Positions 1 to 5,743 of a stretch of 10,282 nt of DNA are shown here, in pieces. The stretch covers positions 4,616 through 14,897 of the forward strand of contig JACZWF010000014.1 in assembly GCA_022572285.1 (NCBI GenBank), in the 5' to 3' direction. Under the pieces are notes generated by a model that was not told the DNA's origin, searched no databases, and saw only the letters and a list, made by a program, of their open reading frames with translations. Origin of the DNA: Nitrososphaerota archaeon (GTDB lineage: Archaea; Thermoproteota; Nitrososphaeria; Nitrososphaerales; UBA57). Made by a program: the position numbers and the translations under genes. Position 1 is the stretch's first letter; each line of letters opens with the position of its first letter.

Positions 1-1
1 T

Positions 2-436
2 GTTCGGCGCTTAAGGACATCTCTTTTATCATTTGAAGGCGTTTTGATAGAAGATAAGGGTGCAACAATTAGTGTACACTATCGCCTAGTTAATGATGAG
101 GTAGTGCCAAAGGTTAAAGCAAGTTTCTTTGAAGTAGTTCAGGATGTAGAAACCGTTATACTAACAGAGGGAAAGATGGTTCTTGAGGTGCGACCAAAAA
201 TAGATTGGGATAAAGGAAAGGCGGTGAATCTCATCTTAGGTAAGTGTGGAGCGCCTGATTTGGTTTTCTATGTGGGTGACGATCAGACAGACGAAGATGC
301 GTTTCTAGCGTTACAGTCTTTCTATACTATACTTATTCTAAACGGGAAATCAGATTCTCGTGCCAACTATTATCTGCGAAATCAGGGTGAGGTTGAAACA
401 TTTCTGAGATGGTTTAGTGCCAATCTAACGGTGTAG
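2..436 (+). CDS. otsB: Trehalose-6-phosphate phosphatase (OtsB-like, HAD superfamily), C-terminal part, 5' end outside window
   Basis: This is the C-terminal part of a HAD-superfamily trehalose-6-phosphate phosphatase, which dephosphorylates trehalose-6-phosphate to trehalose in the cytoplasm. The frame is open from base 2, so the gene begins before the window; the TTG at 44 lies inside the conserved protein and is not the start. Visible family motifs are GVLIEDKG followed by HYR (substrate-cap region), GKMVLEVRP followed by KGKA (HAD motif III lysine and the conserved Arg-Pro), and the acidic motif GDDQTDEDAF (HAD motif IV, Mg2+ binding). The N-terminal DxDGT nucleophile motif is not in the window. 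It could be the phosphatase half of a fused synthase/phosphatase, which cannot be decided here. The TAG stop at 434-436 faces the stop of the next gene with only 7 bases between them. Confidence 0.88.
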   Translation, partial: VRRLRTSLLSFEGVLIEDKGATISVHYRLVNDEVVPKVKASFFEVVQDVETVILTEGKMVLEVRPKIDWDKGKAVNLILGKCGAPDLVFYVGDDQTDEDAFLALQSFYTILILNGKSDSRANYYLRNQGEVETFLRWFSANLTV

Positions 437-446
437 GATCGTCCTA
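434..446. repeat. Small palindrome carrying both convergent stop codons
   Basis: TAGGA and TCCTA flank the three bases TCG. The TAG at 434-436 ends the phosphatase gene on the plus strand, and the mirror TAG (446-444 on the minus strand) ends the secreted-protein gene. The stem is only 5 bp, so a terminator role is speculative and the symmetry may be chance. Confidence 0.35.
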
Positions 447-1316
447 GGTTGTATCTTGTTCAACTCTCTTTCCCGGTCTACGCCTCTTCCTTACTAAGTA
501 TCCTCCATAGGCGACCCATGCAATAATTATTACTATGATCGCTATCAAGTTGATGTTAATTTCGGGTGGGGGTGGAGGTGGACAAGCAATCGTAATGTCT
601 ACCCAATTACTCTGATCTGCAGAGGCTGCACTTAGACCGGGGGGCAGCGCTGTAATCACGGCCGCATCAGATGCGCTATCATCAAAGAGTACAAATCTAG
701 CCCCAATAGTACTTCCACACTCTGCAGCGAGATCGTTTGCGTCTCCAGAGTTGAACGCGTGAACAATCTCAAAGTGGTTGAAGCCCTCATTATCTCTCCC
801 AACAAAGCCATCCACGTCAAGCACACCATCATTGAATATAGCTCCCCCTGGACCAACAAAACCATCTCCTGCGCGATTCCTCGCACCTATCGATATTGTA
901 TCTTCACCCTCATCAAAGTCTAATCCATCGTGACGAACATCGAAATCAATGGTAAAAATATCTAATGATACATTAACCACTTCGTCCAAACTATTATCCT
1001 CTACTCGGGCGGCAATATAGAGGCTCCTTGCATCATTCATTACGAAGATTGTGGCCTCTCCCTCAGGAATTGAATAGGTTATCTTCTCGGCGGCTCTCCA
1101 TTCATCATCTCCAATTATGCCATCCATATTCGGTGTGGTTGTGGTGAATGCCTCAAAAGAGTCACCGGAGTGTGCTAATACTTGAGGTAGTGGTAATGAT
1201 GTGTTTGAAACCAAGATAGCCAGCGTTATGACGGCTACGGCCGAAAAGACGGAGTATTTGAGGTGCGAGCGAGAATGTGAGGAAACTCTAAACCTACTTG
1301 TCTTGAAGTTCAACAT
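444..1316 (-). CDS. Secreted, C-terminally membrane-anchored protein with CBM9/DOMON-like beta-sandwich domain
   Basis: I do not recognise a specific named protein. From the ATG at 1316 the product is 290 residues. Residues 1-48 look like a Sec signal peptide: a basic N-region, a hydrophobic core at about 22-37, and a likely cleavage after VLA (46-48). The body (about 58-245) opens with NMDGIIGDDEWRAA and continues with a stretch like LYIAARVEDNS. This is the pattern of CBM9-like and related DOMON/heme-binding beta-sandwich domains (DGxIxxxEWxxA). The centre is rich in Asp and Glu. A six-proline linker (246-251), a C-terminal transmembrane helix (about 255-275) and a basic tail RKRRRPGKR follow, giving an outward-facing membrane-anchored protein. 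The frame is open back to 1400, but a TATA-like box 26 bases before 1316 and a palindrome between them favour the start at 1316. The ligand is unknown: a sugar, heme or cell-surface polymer are possible. Confidence 0.75.
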   Translation of the reverse strand: MLNFKTSRFRVSSHSRSHLKYSVFSAVAVITLAILVSNTSLPLPQVLAHSGDSFEAFTTTTPNMDGIIGDDEWRAAEKITYSIPEGEATIFVMNDARSLYIAARVEDNSLDEVVNVSLDIFTIDFDVRHDGLDFDEGEDTISIGARNRAGDGFVGPGGAIFNDGVLDVDGFVGRDNEGFNHFEIVHAFNSGDANDLAAECGSTIGARFVLFDDSASDAAVITALPPGLSAASADQSNWVDITIACPPPPPPEININLIAIIVIIIAWVAYGGYLVRKRRRPGKRVEQDTT

Positions 1317-1346
1317 AATCACCCCTATTTGGGTGATTAATATTTC
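1317..1346 (-). promoter_or_regulatory. TATA box plus start-site palindrome of the secreted-protein gene
   Basis: A perfect 8-bp inverted repeat, AATCACCC (1317-1324) and GGGTGATT (1331-1338), has a 6-nt spacer and abuts the ATG at 1316. On the minus strand an AAATATTAA box is centred near 1342, about 26 bases before that ATG. This is the geometry of an archaeal leaderless promoter, with the palindrome filling the space between TATA and initiation site. I infer a repressor operator; an RNA hairpin occluding translation is less likely if the transcript is leaderless. No regulator gene is visible nearby. Confidence 0.6.
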
Positions 1347-1406
1347 TGCCTGACGGACCAAGATCTTTCTCATGCGGGTTTTCTGTCGCATCTGATACAA
1401 GCCAAT

Positions 1407-1414
1407 CTTTAACT
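1407..1414 (+). promoter_or_regulatory. Possible TATA box of the KaiC-like ATPase gene
   Basis: CTTTAACT is centred about 29 bases before the TTG at 1440, and no Shine-Dalgarno lies before that codon. This suits a leaderless or nearly leaderless transcript. The match to the archaeal TATA consensus is modest. Confidence 0.35.
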
Positions 1415-1439
1415 CAGCATTTACTCAAAAGTCTCTAAT

Positions 1440-2210
1440 TTGGAAAGCCGACAACGCCTAGAACAAATTGTCGCGAGTATAGAATACACGCCTACAGGTA
1501 TCCAAGGAATTGATGAATTACTAGAGGGTAAGGGACTTCCAAAGGGCTCTGTTGTTTTCGTCGTTGGAGGTCCAGGCAGTGGTAAGACTACACTTGGATT
1601 ACAATTCCTATGCCATGGGCCAAGTGTCAATGAAAATGGTGTTTACATATCTCTTGATGAGTCACTAGAATCTGTAATTAGGAATTCGGCAACGGTTGGC
1701 CTAAACGTTGGACAGCTGTATAAGGAAGGAAAGCTCTCTCTGATTGATGCTTCTCCAATAGTATCGGTGCAAGGAGAAATTGCTGCTTCAAAATTCTTGC
1801 GCTCTGCTGAATCAGGCTTAACTTCTCTAATGCAGAGAGTAGAGGCAGCTACACGTACAAATGTATCTAGGTTAGTTGTTGATTCGTTGGCGACTCTTAT
1901 CCTCCAATTTCCAAATGACGCCGAAAGAAGACTGGCAGTGAAAGGAATTTTGGAGACTATTCGTCCGATTAAGTGTACAACTTTCTTAATCTCAGAATTA
2001 TCACATTCCACGATAGATCGAGAATATCAATTCGAGGAGTATTTGGCAGAGGGAGTTTTTGTAATGCGAGCAATTAATAAGCCGGGTGTAGCCCTACAGA
2101 CCTTCACTGTAGAGAAAATGAGAGGGGTGGATCACGACAAGCGACCTCATCCATACAAAATAGGTAGTAATGGAATTGAAGTATTCCCAACTGAAGTAGC
2201 AGATTATTAG
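1440..2210 (+). CDS. Single-domain KaiC-like RecA-superfamily ATPase
   Basis: The 256-residue product is a single KaiC/RadA-type RecA-fold ATPase. The domain begins with TPTGIQGIDELLEG (17-30). Walker A is GGPGSGKT (43-50). The strand YISLDES (69-75) carries the acidic pair D73-E74 at the position of the KaiC catalytic glutamates, and the Walker B aspartate D148 follows hydrophobic residues in RLVVDS. The length fits one-domain archaeal KaiC homologues, which are widespread, often linked to signalling or motility, and mostly of unknown substrate. The N-terminal extension before the core is only about 16 residues, and the TTG start fits the family start well because no ATG precedes the core. 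It is divergent from the secreted-protein gene (123-base gap) and convergent with a broken KaiC-like remnant. Its exact role is unknown; circadian function should not be assumed. Confidence 0.82.
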   Translation: MESRQRLEQIVASIEYTPTGIQGIDELLEGKGLPKGSVVFVVGGPGSGKTTLGLQFLCHGPSVNENGVYISLDESLESVIRNSATVGLNVGQLYKEGKLSLIDASPIVSVQGEIAASKFLRSAESGLTSLMQRVEAATRTNVSRLVVDSLATLILQFPNDAERRLAVKGILETIRPIKCTTFLISELSHSTIDREYQFEEYLAEGVFVMRAINKPGVALQTFTVEKMRGVDHDKRPHPYKIGSNGIEVFPTEVADY

Positions 2211-2286
2211 GCATCCCTCATCGTTAGAATTAGTTTAGGATCTGCTTTCCACTTTAATCAGATTCCTATCTACTGCTTGTGAGTTG

Positions 2287-2559
2287 TTACGATAAGTGTT
2301 GAAGACTTGAATGTGCTATATTTGATGAACGTGCGCGCGCTTTCTCACTGCAACCATAAGCTTGGAGGTCTCCTGCAACTTCGCTGGCGCCCCGATGAGT
2401 TAGAACTATTCTCCTGTCTTGTTCATCGCCGGCTTCCAAGAAGCGGAAGCATAACCCTTCTTTCCCTGTCCCTATCTCTCCAGTGACTAGGATTGCTGAC
2501 TTCTCTGGATAACCTGACCCCAAAATGCTATCTAGCTGAGGGAATCCTGTTGAGATCAA
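2287..2559 (-). pseudogene. Truncated KaiC-like ATPase remnant (N-terminal part only)
   Basis: The 90-codon frame (TTG start at 2559) encodes the start of a KaiC-like domain: STGFPQLDSILGSGYPEKS, then the Walker A motif GEIGTGKE, then LTHRGASEVAGDLQAYG, which matches the part of the family fold between Walker A and the catalytic-Glu region. The Walker A ends in GKE rather than GKT, a variant seen in some archaeal KaiC-like proteins. Homology fades after about residue 70 and the frame stops at 2287. There is no Walker B, and only 76 bases separate it from the next gene's stop, so about two thirds of the domain is missing. I read it as a decaying paralogue. A genuine mini-protein is possible but less likely. 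It lies downstream of, and on the same strand as, the broken glyA. Confidence 0.65.
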
Positions 2560-2564
2560 TGATT

Positions 2565-2616
2565 AGGTAGCCTGATAAAGTGTTTCTTATCAGATTCAAT
2601 ATAATGCTAGCTACCT
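2565..2616. repeat. Nested inverted repeats between glyA and the KaiC-like remnant
   Basis: Outer arms are AGGTAGC (2565-2571) and GCTACCT (2610-2616). Inner arms directly continue the left outer arm: CTGATAA (2572-2578) and TTATCAG (2587-2593), with an 8-nt loop. The right side has a 16-nt bulge (2594-2609) between inner and outer arms. As minus-strand RNA this folds into two stacked 7-bp stems just after the glyA stop. It could terminate glyA transcription, form an operator for the remnant, or be a scar from the rearrangement that truncated the remnant. Confidence 0.45.
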
Positions 2617-2636
2617 TAATATTGGTTGAAATATGA

Positions 2637-3997
2637 CTAGATCGTTCTTATTTTCAAATAATCATAGGCGGCCCTAGAATCCTCAAATGCGTAATGAACT
2701 TTTTGGAAATCCTTTCTGAAATCTGTAACTTTTTGCTTAATATTTTTTGGATCCTCCTTCCCAATTATTATCTTTGTGATGAGGTCTGCGACCTCGATCA
2801 TCTCCGACTCCCTCATGCCTAGCCTAGTGATTTCTTGGACTCCGAATCGCAAACCTCCAGGATGCATATAATGTCTACCGGCCTGAATATCTCCAGGTAA
2901 CAGCTGTCTGTTTGCAATAATATTTGCATTCTCTAAATCTTTCTCTAACGTTCCTCCATCGCCTTGTTCTGAAATATCTACAGCCATCTGATGTGATTGT
3001 GTGAATCCATTCTTTTCGCCTAACAACCTCAATCCTTTATCATGTAACGCCTCAGCAAGAGCTTTTGCATTTTTAACTGTCTGTGATGCATATTCCCTCC
3101 CGAACTCGATCATCTCCGCAAATACGATCGCCTTTGCTGCAACACTGTGGAGGTGGTGGTTGCTTGTATTGCCTGGAAAGACAGCTTTCTTAATCTGATC
3201 TGAATATTTATTAAATGATAGAACTGTTCCGCCTTGAGGTCCCGGTAAGGTCTTATGTGTACTTAGTGTCATGGCTTGTACGCCCTCCCGAAGGGGGTCT
3301 TGAAATTCTCCTCCGGCAATCAGTCCCGAGACATGTGCCGAATCATAACAAATGAATACTCCGTGTTCGGTGAAGAAATCTCTTAGATCATTAATTGGGT
3401 GTGGAAAGAGGAACATGCTCCCTCCAAACATAGCCATTTTTAATTCACTCTCATTAACCTTGATGATCTCCTTTACTTTCTCTTTTGTTTTATCAACGTC
3501 GATATTCATCTCCTCTTTATCAAAAGCAAAATAGTCTACTTGAAGTCCATGTACTAGACCTGCCGTACCTGAGAAGTCTTTTCTTCCAGTGGAGATATGT
3601 CCTCCAGAAGGAATTGCTAGAGCAATCATTCGATCTCCTGGATTGGTGAAGGCTGAGTAGACGGAGAGATTTGCGCAAACTCCTGATATTGGTCTTACAT
3701 CCGCAAATTCTGCTCCAAATAGCTTCTTAGCTAGTCCTATACAGATTAGTTCTACTTGGTCTATATACTTGCAGCCTGCATATACTCTTTCTCCGGGCCA
3801 TCCATTCGGGGGCTTTTATTATGAGCCCTCTCCGCGTATCTATTCCCGAAGTCGGATATGTATGCCTCTCTTACAGCTGGGCTTGGTATATTCTCAGATG
3901 CGATAAGCGGTATTGATGCTGAAAACCACTTATGATGCTCTTTTATGAGATTGAATACCTTGTCGTAACTTTCTCTTGATAACTTTACTACCTCTGG
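2637..3997 (-). pseudogene. glyA: Serine hydroxymethyltransferase, frameshifted and lacking a start codon
   Basis: The enzyme is a PLP-dependent transferase interconverting serine and glycine with a tetrahydropterin cofactor. Two frames together give a nearly full protein. The upstream frame (3997-3804) encodes SYDKVFNLIKEHHKW, PLIASENIPSP and SDFGNRYAE. The downstream frame (3803-2637) resumes with GWPGERVYAGCKYIDQVEL, then FADVRPISG, PSGGHISTG, DSAHVSGLIAGG, the PLP-lysine motif LSTHKT and LRFGVQEITRLGMRE. The active-site Glu, Tyr, Asp-His, Lys and Arg regions are all present, so the coding sequence decayed little or not at all elsewhere. Removing 26 bases (3804-3829) restores the family sequence NRYAE-GWPGER exactly. 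The upstream frame has no ATG, GTG or TTG after its in-frame TAG (4000-3998). Either it is a recently broken gene, or the sequence contains errors. An unusual expression mechanism is a remote option. Confidence 0.85.
3804..3829 (-). other. 26-nt hairpin-containing insertion breaking glyA
   Basis: These 26 bases lie precisely between the Glu codon of NRYAE and the Gly codon of GWPGER, two parts that are contiguous in SHMT proteins. The segment contains GGGCT (3810-3814) and AGCCC (3824-3828) around a 9-nt A/T-rich loop, beside a run of five G (3808-3812). Twenty-six is not a multiple of three, so the frame is lost. Adding one C to the minus-strand C run would instead give a 9-residue in-frame insertion, RAHNKSPPN, so a homopolymer error is an alternative explanation for the frameshift but not for the extra residues. 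Confidence 0.65.
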
Positions 3998-4118
3998 CTA
4001 AAGGGACTTCTAGATGAGAGATAAGGTTTTTCTCTTTAATATTCTAGTGTTCAATTTTAGGGCCCCCAGTTTCATGTTGTATCGATAAAGACGGAGAGAA
4101 TGTATTACTGAATGCTAC
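3998..4118. other. Gap between NreA-like gene and glyA; possible glyA promoter
   Basis: The 121 bases between the NreA-like stop and the glyA frame contain, on the minus strand, AATATTAAAG near 4038 and CCTTATCT near 4024 as TATA-like candidates. The second would place initiation close to the in-frame TAG at 4000-3998. A GGGCCC palindrome at about 4060-4065 is also present. No gene is seen. Confidence 0.35.
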
Positions 4119-5276
4119 CTAGCTGAAATCAGTTATTCTCTTCTGAAGGAGATTTTCCTTTATGAGTGAGCTGTTGCTAATCCAGCGTTCTCGTCGGATT
4201 GTTAGTTTAGAGAACGAGTAATCTAAGGCCTCTGGCAGGTTGTCGAAGGTCGCGGGTCTATGTCGTAGTTGCTCTCTTGTGCTCTCCCGAACATTCCAAA
4301 CTCCCACTGGCACTGAATACCCCGGATGAATCTCTCGAAGTAGCAGGGCGCCTGCCTGCCTTTTCTCCCTGTTTAGGGCCTCGGCAGTCGAAAGTCTGGT
4401 CGAGTAGTAGCATCCTCCTACGCTGGCATATGTCTTCCTTCCGCTGTATCCCTCATGATCGCCTATAACCGATGGCTGATGCCCTTCTTGATTCCATTTT
4501 GTCTTCGGAAACCAGGCTTCAATCCACTCAAACTCCCATAAATGAGGAAGCAGTATAGCCACATAGATGTTGTCGAGATTCCTGAGATGATAGACTCTAA
4601 ACTCATTTATTGTGGGGTACTGTTTTATTTTCTCTATTAGATCTAAAGATATCGTATCGTCAACCGCAGTTATACTCCATCTAGTTGGGACAATCTTCCT
4701 GGAATTTGCCATTCCAAGATTTCCAATACTAAGCGCCTTCTGAATTCTCGAAATTAGGACGTTGTTTTCGTATAACGATATTATCGCATTTTTGGTCTTC
4801 AAATCCTTATCATAATAGGCCTTCTCTATGCGTCTGTCTACGGTTGTGTTTGATGATTTGAATGATTCTAGTGGCGCTGATGGGCCAAATGGTAGTGTAT
4901 CTCCATCAAAAGAGGTTTGTTGTTTAGGTTTGATGGAAAGTCTAACCTCTAAGTCTACAGGTTTTGCTGCCATTGCTAGTTCTTGCAGTGTTTCTATGAA
5001 CCGGCCTCCCTTTATGGCGTTAGATACATTGATTCTCATATTACCATGAATTAGGGAATGTCTGTAATTGATAATTTCGTCTAATGACTTTCCGAGCCAA
5101 AGCTCTGGTGTATCTAAAATTTCAGTATCTCCGTAGTATGGTGGAAGCACGGGACCGAGTTGAATATTTGGGTAACCGTATCGACCAACGAATAGGCCTG
5201 GAGGTGTTGATCCGTTTACTAGCTGTGAATTAGTGCTGTTGGCCGTCACCCTAATTTGATCGTCCGTTTTTCTCAT
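4119..5276 (-). CDS. nreA: NreA-like archaeal DNA repair protein with C-terminal PCNA-binding motif
   Basis: The 385-residue product matches the archaeal Nre family (DUF650/DUF651). Members act in DNA repair, and a haloarchaeal NreA was linked to mitomycin C damage repair with PCNA. Family landmarks are STPPGLFVGRYGYPN (23-37) and LGPVLPP shortly after, the central VPTRWSITAVDD, and the C-terminal GGCYYSTRLSTAEAL followed by HPGYSVPVGVWNVRE. The last eight residues QKRITDFS (378-385) fit the PIP-box spacing Q-x-x-I-x-x-F. The first 20 residues are polar and unconserved-looking; no Cys-rich zinc finger, which some Nre proteins carry at the N-terminus, is visible here. The ATG at 5276 is the only plausible start before the first conserved motif, because an in-frame TAG lies at 5306-5304. 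It is divergent from Sec61-beta across 263 bases. Confidence 0.85.
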   Translation of the reverse strand: MRKTDDQIRVTANSTNSQLVNGSTPPGLFVGRYGYPNIQLGPVLPPYYGDTEILDTPELWLGKSLDEIINYRHSLIHGNMRINVSNAIKGGRFIETLQELAMAAKPVDLEVRLSIKPKQQTSFDGDTLPFGPSAPLESFKSSNTTVDRRIEKAYYDKDLKTKNAIISLYENNVLISRIQKALSIGNLGMANSRKIVPTRWSITAVDDTISLDLIEKIKQYPTINEFRVYHLRNLDNIYVAILLPHLWEFEWIEAWFPKTKWNQEGHQPSVIGDHEGYSGRKTYASVGGCYYSTRLSTAEALNREKRQAGALLLREIHPGYSVPVGVWNVRESTREQLRHRPATFDNLPEALDYSFSKLTIRRERWISNSSLIKENLLQKRITDFS

Positions 5277-5539
5277 GATAAAGATATCCTGGCTAATGTC
5301 TAACTAATCTTCATGTCGTCTATGCAGTGAGATCTCTTCTTTACTAGAAGTTCTGTCTCTAGCTGATCCTCGGAGAGCCATATTTGGCAGTTGAGGCAAT
5401 GATAGCTTTTCAATAGTAACGCTTCTCCAGTCATTCAATGAATTTGTATTTTGCTCTTTGGAGTTCGCTATTGAACTAATTTTCACGAATTGTGTCGAAA
5501 GAGATTTAAGTCATGACAGATTTTCCTTGTCGCCAAATC
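5277..5539. other. Divergent intergenic region between the NreA-like gene and Sec61-beta
   Basis: The 263 bases hold the promoters of both neighbours. Two small minus-strand frames occur: 5304-5486 (60 codons) and 5300-5434 (44 codons, including CLNCQIW, a lone CxxC). Neither resembles a family I know and neither has a clear promoter, so I do not call them genes. The first is in frame with NreA but separated from it by a TAG. Confidence 0.5.
5497..5510 (+). promoter_or_regulatory. BRE and TATA box of the Sec61-beta cluster
   Basis: A purine-rich BRE-like GAAAGA (5497-5502) precedes GATTTAAG (5503-5510). Initiation about 26 bases after the box centre falls near 5533, giving a leader of about 7 bases to the ATG at 5540. 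The upstream in-frame ATG at 5513 would lie before the start of transcription, so this box decides the start. Confidence 0.55.
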
Positions 5540-5716
5540 ATGAGTACGAGGAAGGATCGGAAGAAATCGGCGCCCATGCCTGCCTCAAGTGCAGGTTTGC
5601 TTAGATTCTTCGAGGATGATAACCAAGGCATAAAGATAAGGCCTCAGTACGTATTAGCACTATCTGCTGCTCTTGCAGTGATCTCAATACTGATGCGGGT
5701 ATTTCCGGTCATCTAG
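5540..5716 (+). CDS. secG: Preprotein translocase subunit Sec61-beta (archaeal SecG)
   Basis: The 58-residue product is the small beta subunit of the archaeal SecYE-beta protein-conducting channel. It has the family layout: a short basic N-terminus (MSTRKDRKK), the conserved linker PMPASSAGLLRFFEDD with GIKIRP, and one tail-anchor transmembrane helix (about 37-55, VLALSAALAVISILMRVF). The length matches archaeal homologues. A longer start at 5513 would add nine residues (MTDFPCRQI), but these are unlike the family and lie too close to the TATA box, so the ATG at 5540 is preferred. It is the first gene of a tight plus-strand cluster; the DUF2070 gene begins 27 bases after its stop and is probably co-transcribed. 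Confidence 0.9.
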   Translation: MSTRKDRKKSAPMPASSAGLLRFFEDDNQGIKIRPQYVLALSAALAVISILMRVFPVI

Positions 5717-5743
5717 AAACATCTAGCTGCGGATAGTTTTTTA

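Noticed and set aside
44..46. TTG as start of the trehalose-phosphatase gene
   Set aside because: The frame is open back to base 2 and conserved family sequence runs through this codon, so the true start is outside the window.
1317..1400. Longer N-terminus of the secreted protein starting at 1400
   Set aside because: It would put 28 residues before a typical signal peptide and would translate through the TATA box and palindrome.
5300..5486. Small minus-strand frames of 60 and 44 codons upstream of the NreA-like gene, one with CLNCQIW
   Set aside because: There is no recognisable family, promoter or Shine-Dalgarno, and a lone CxxC is not enough for a zinc finger or for a broken NreA N-terminus.
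5513..5539. Nine-residue N-terminal extension of Sec61-beta
   Set aside because: It starts only a few bases after the TATA-like box and does not match the basic N-terminus of the family.
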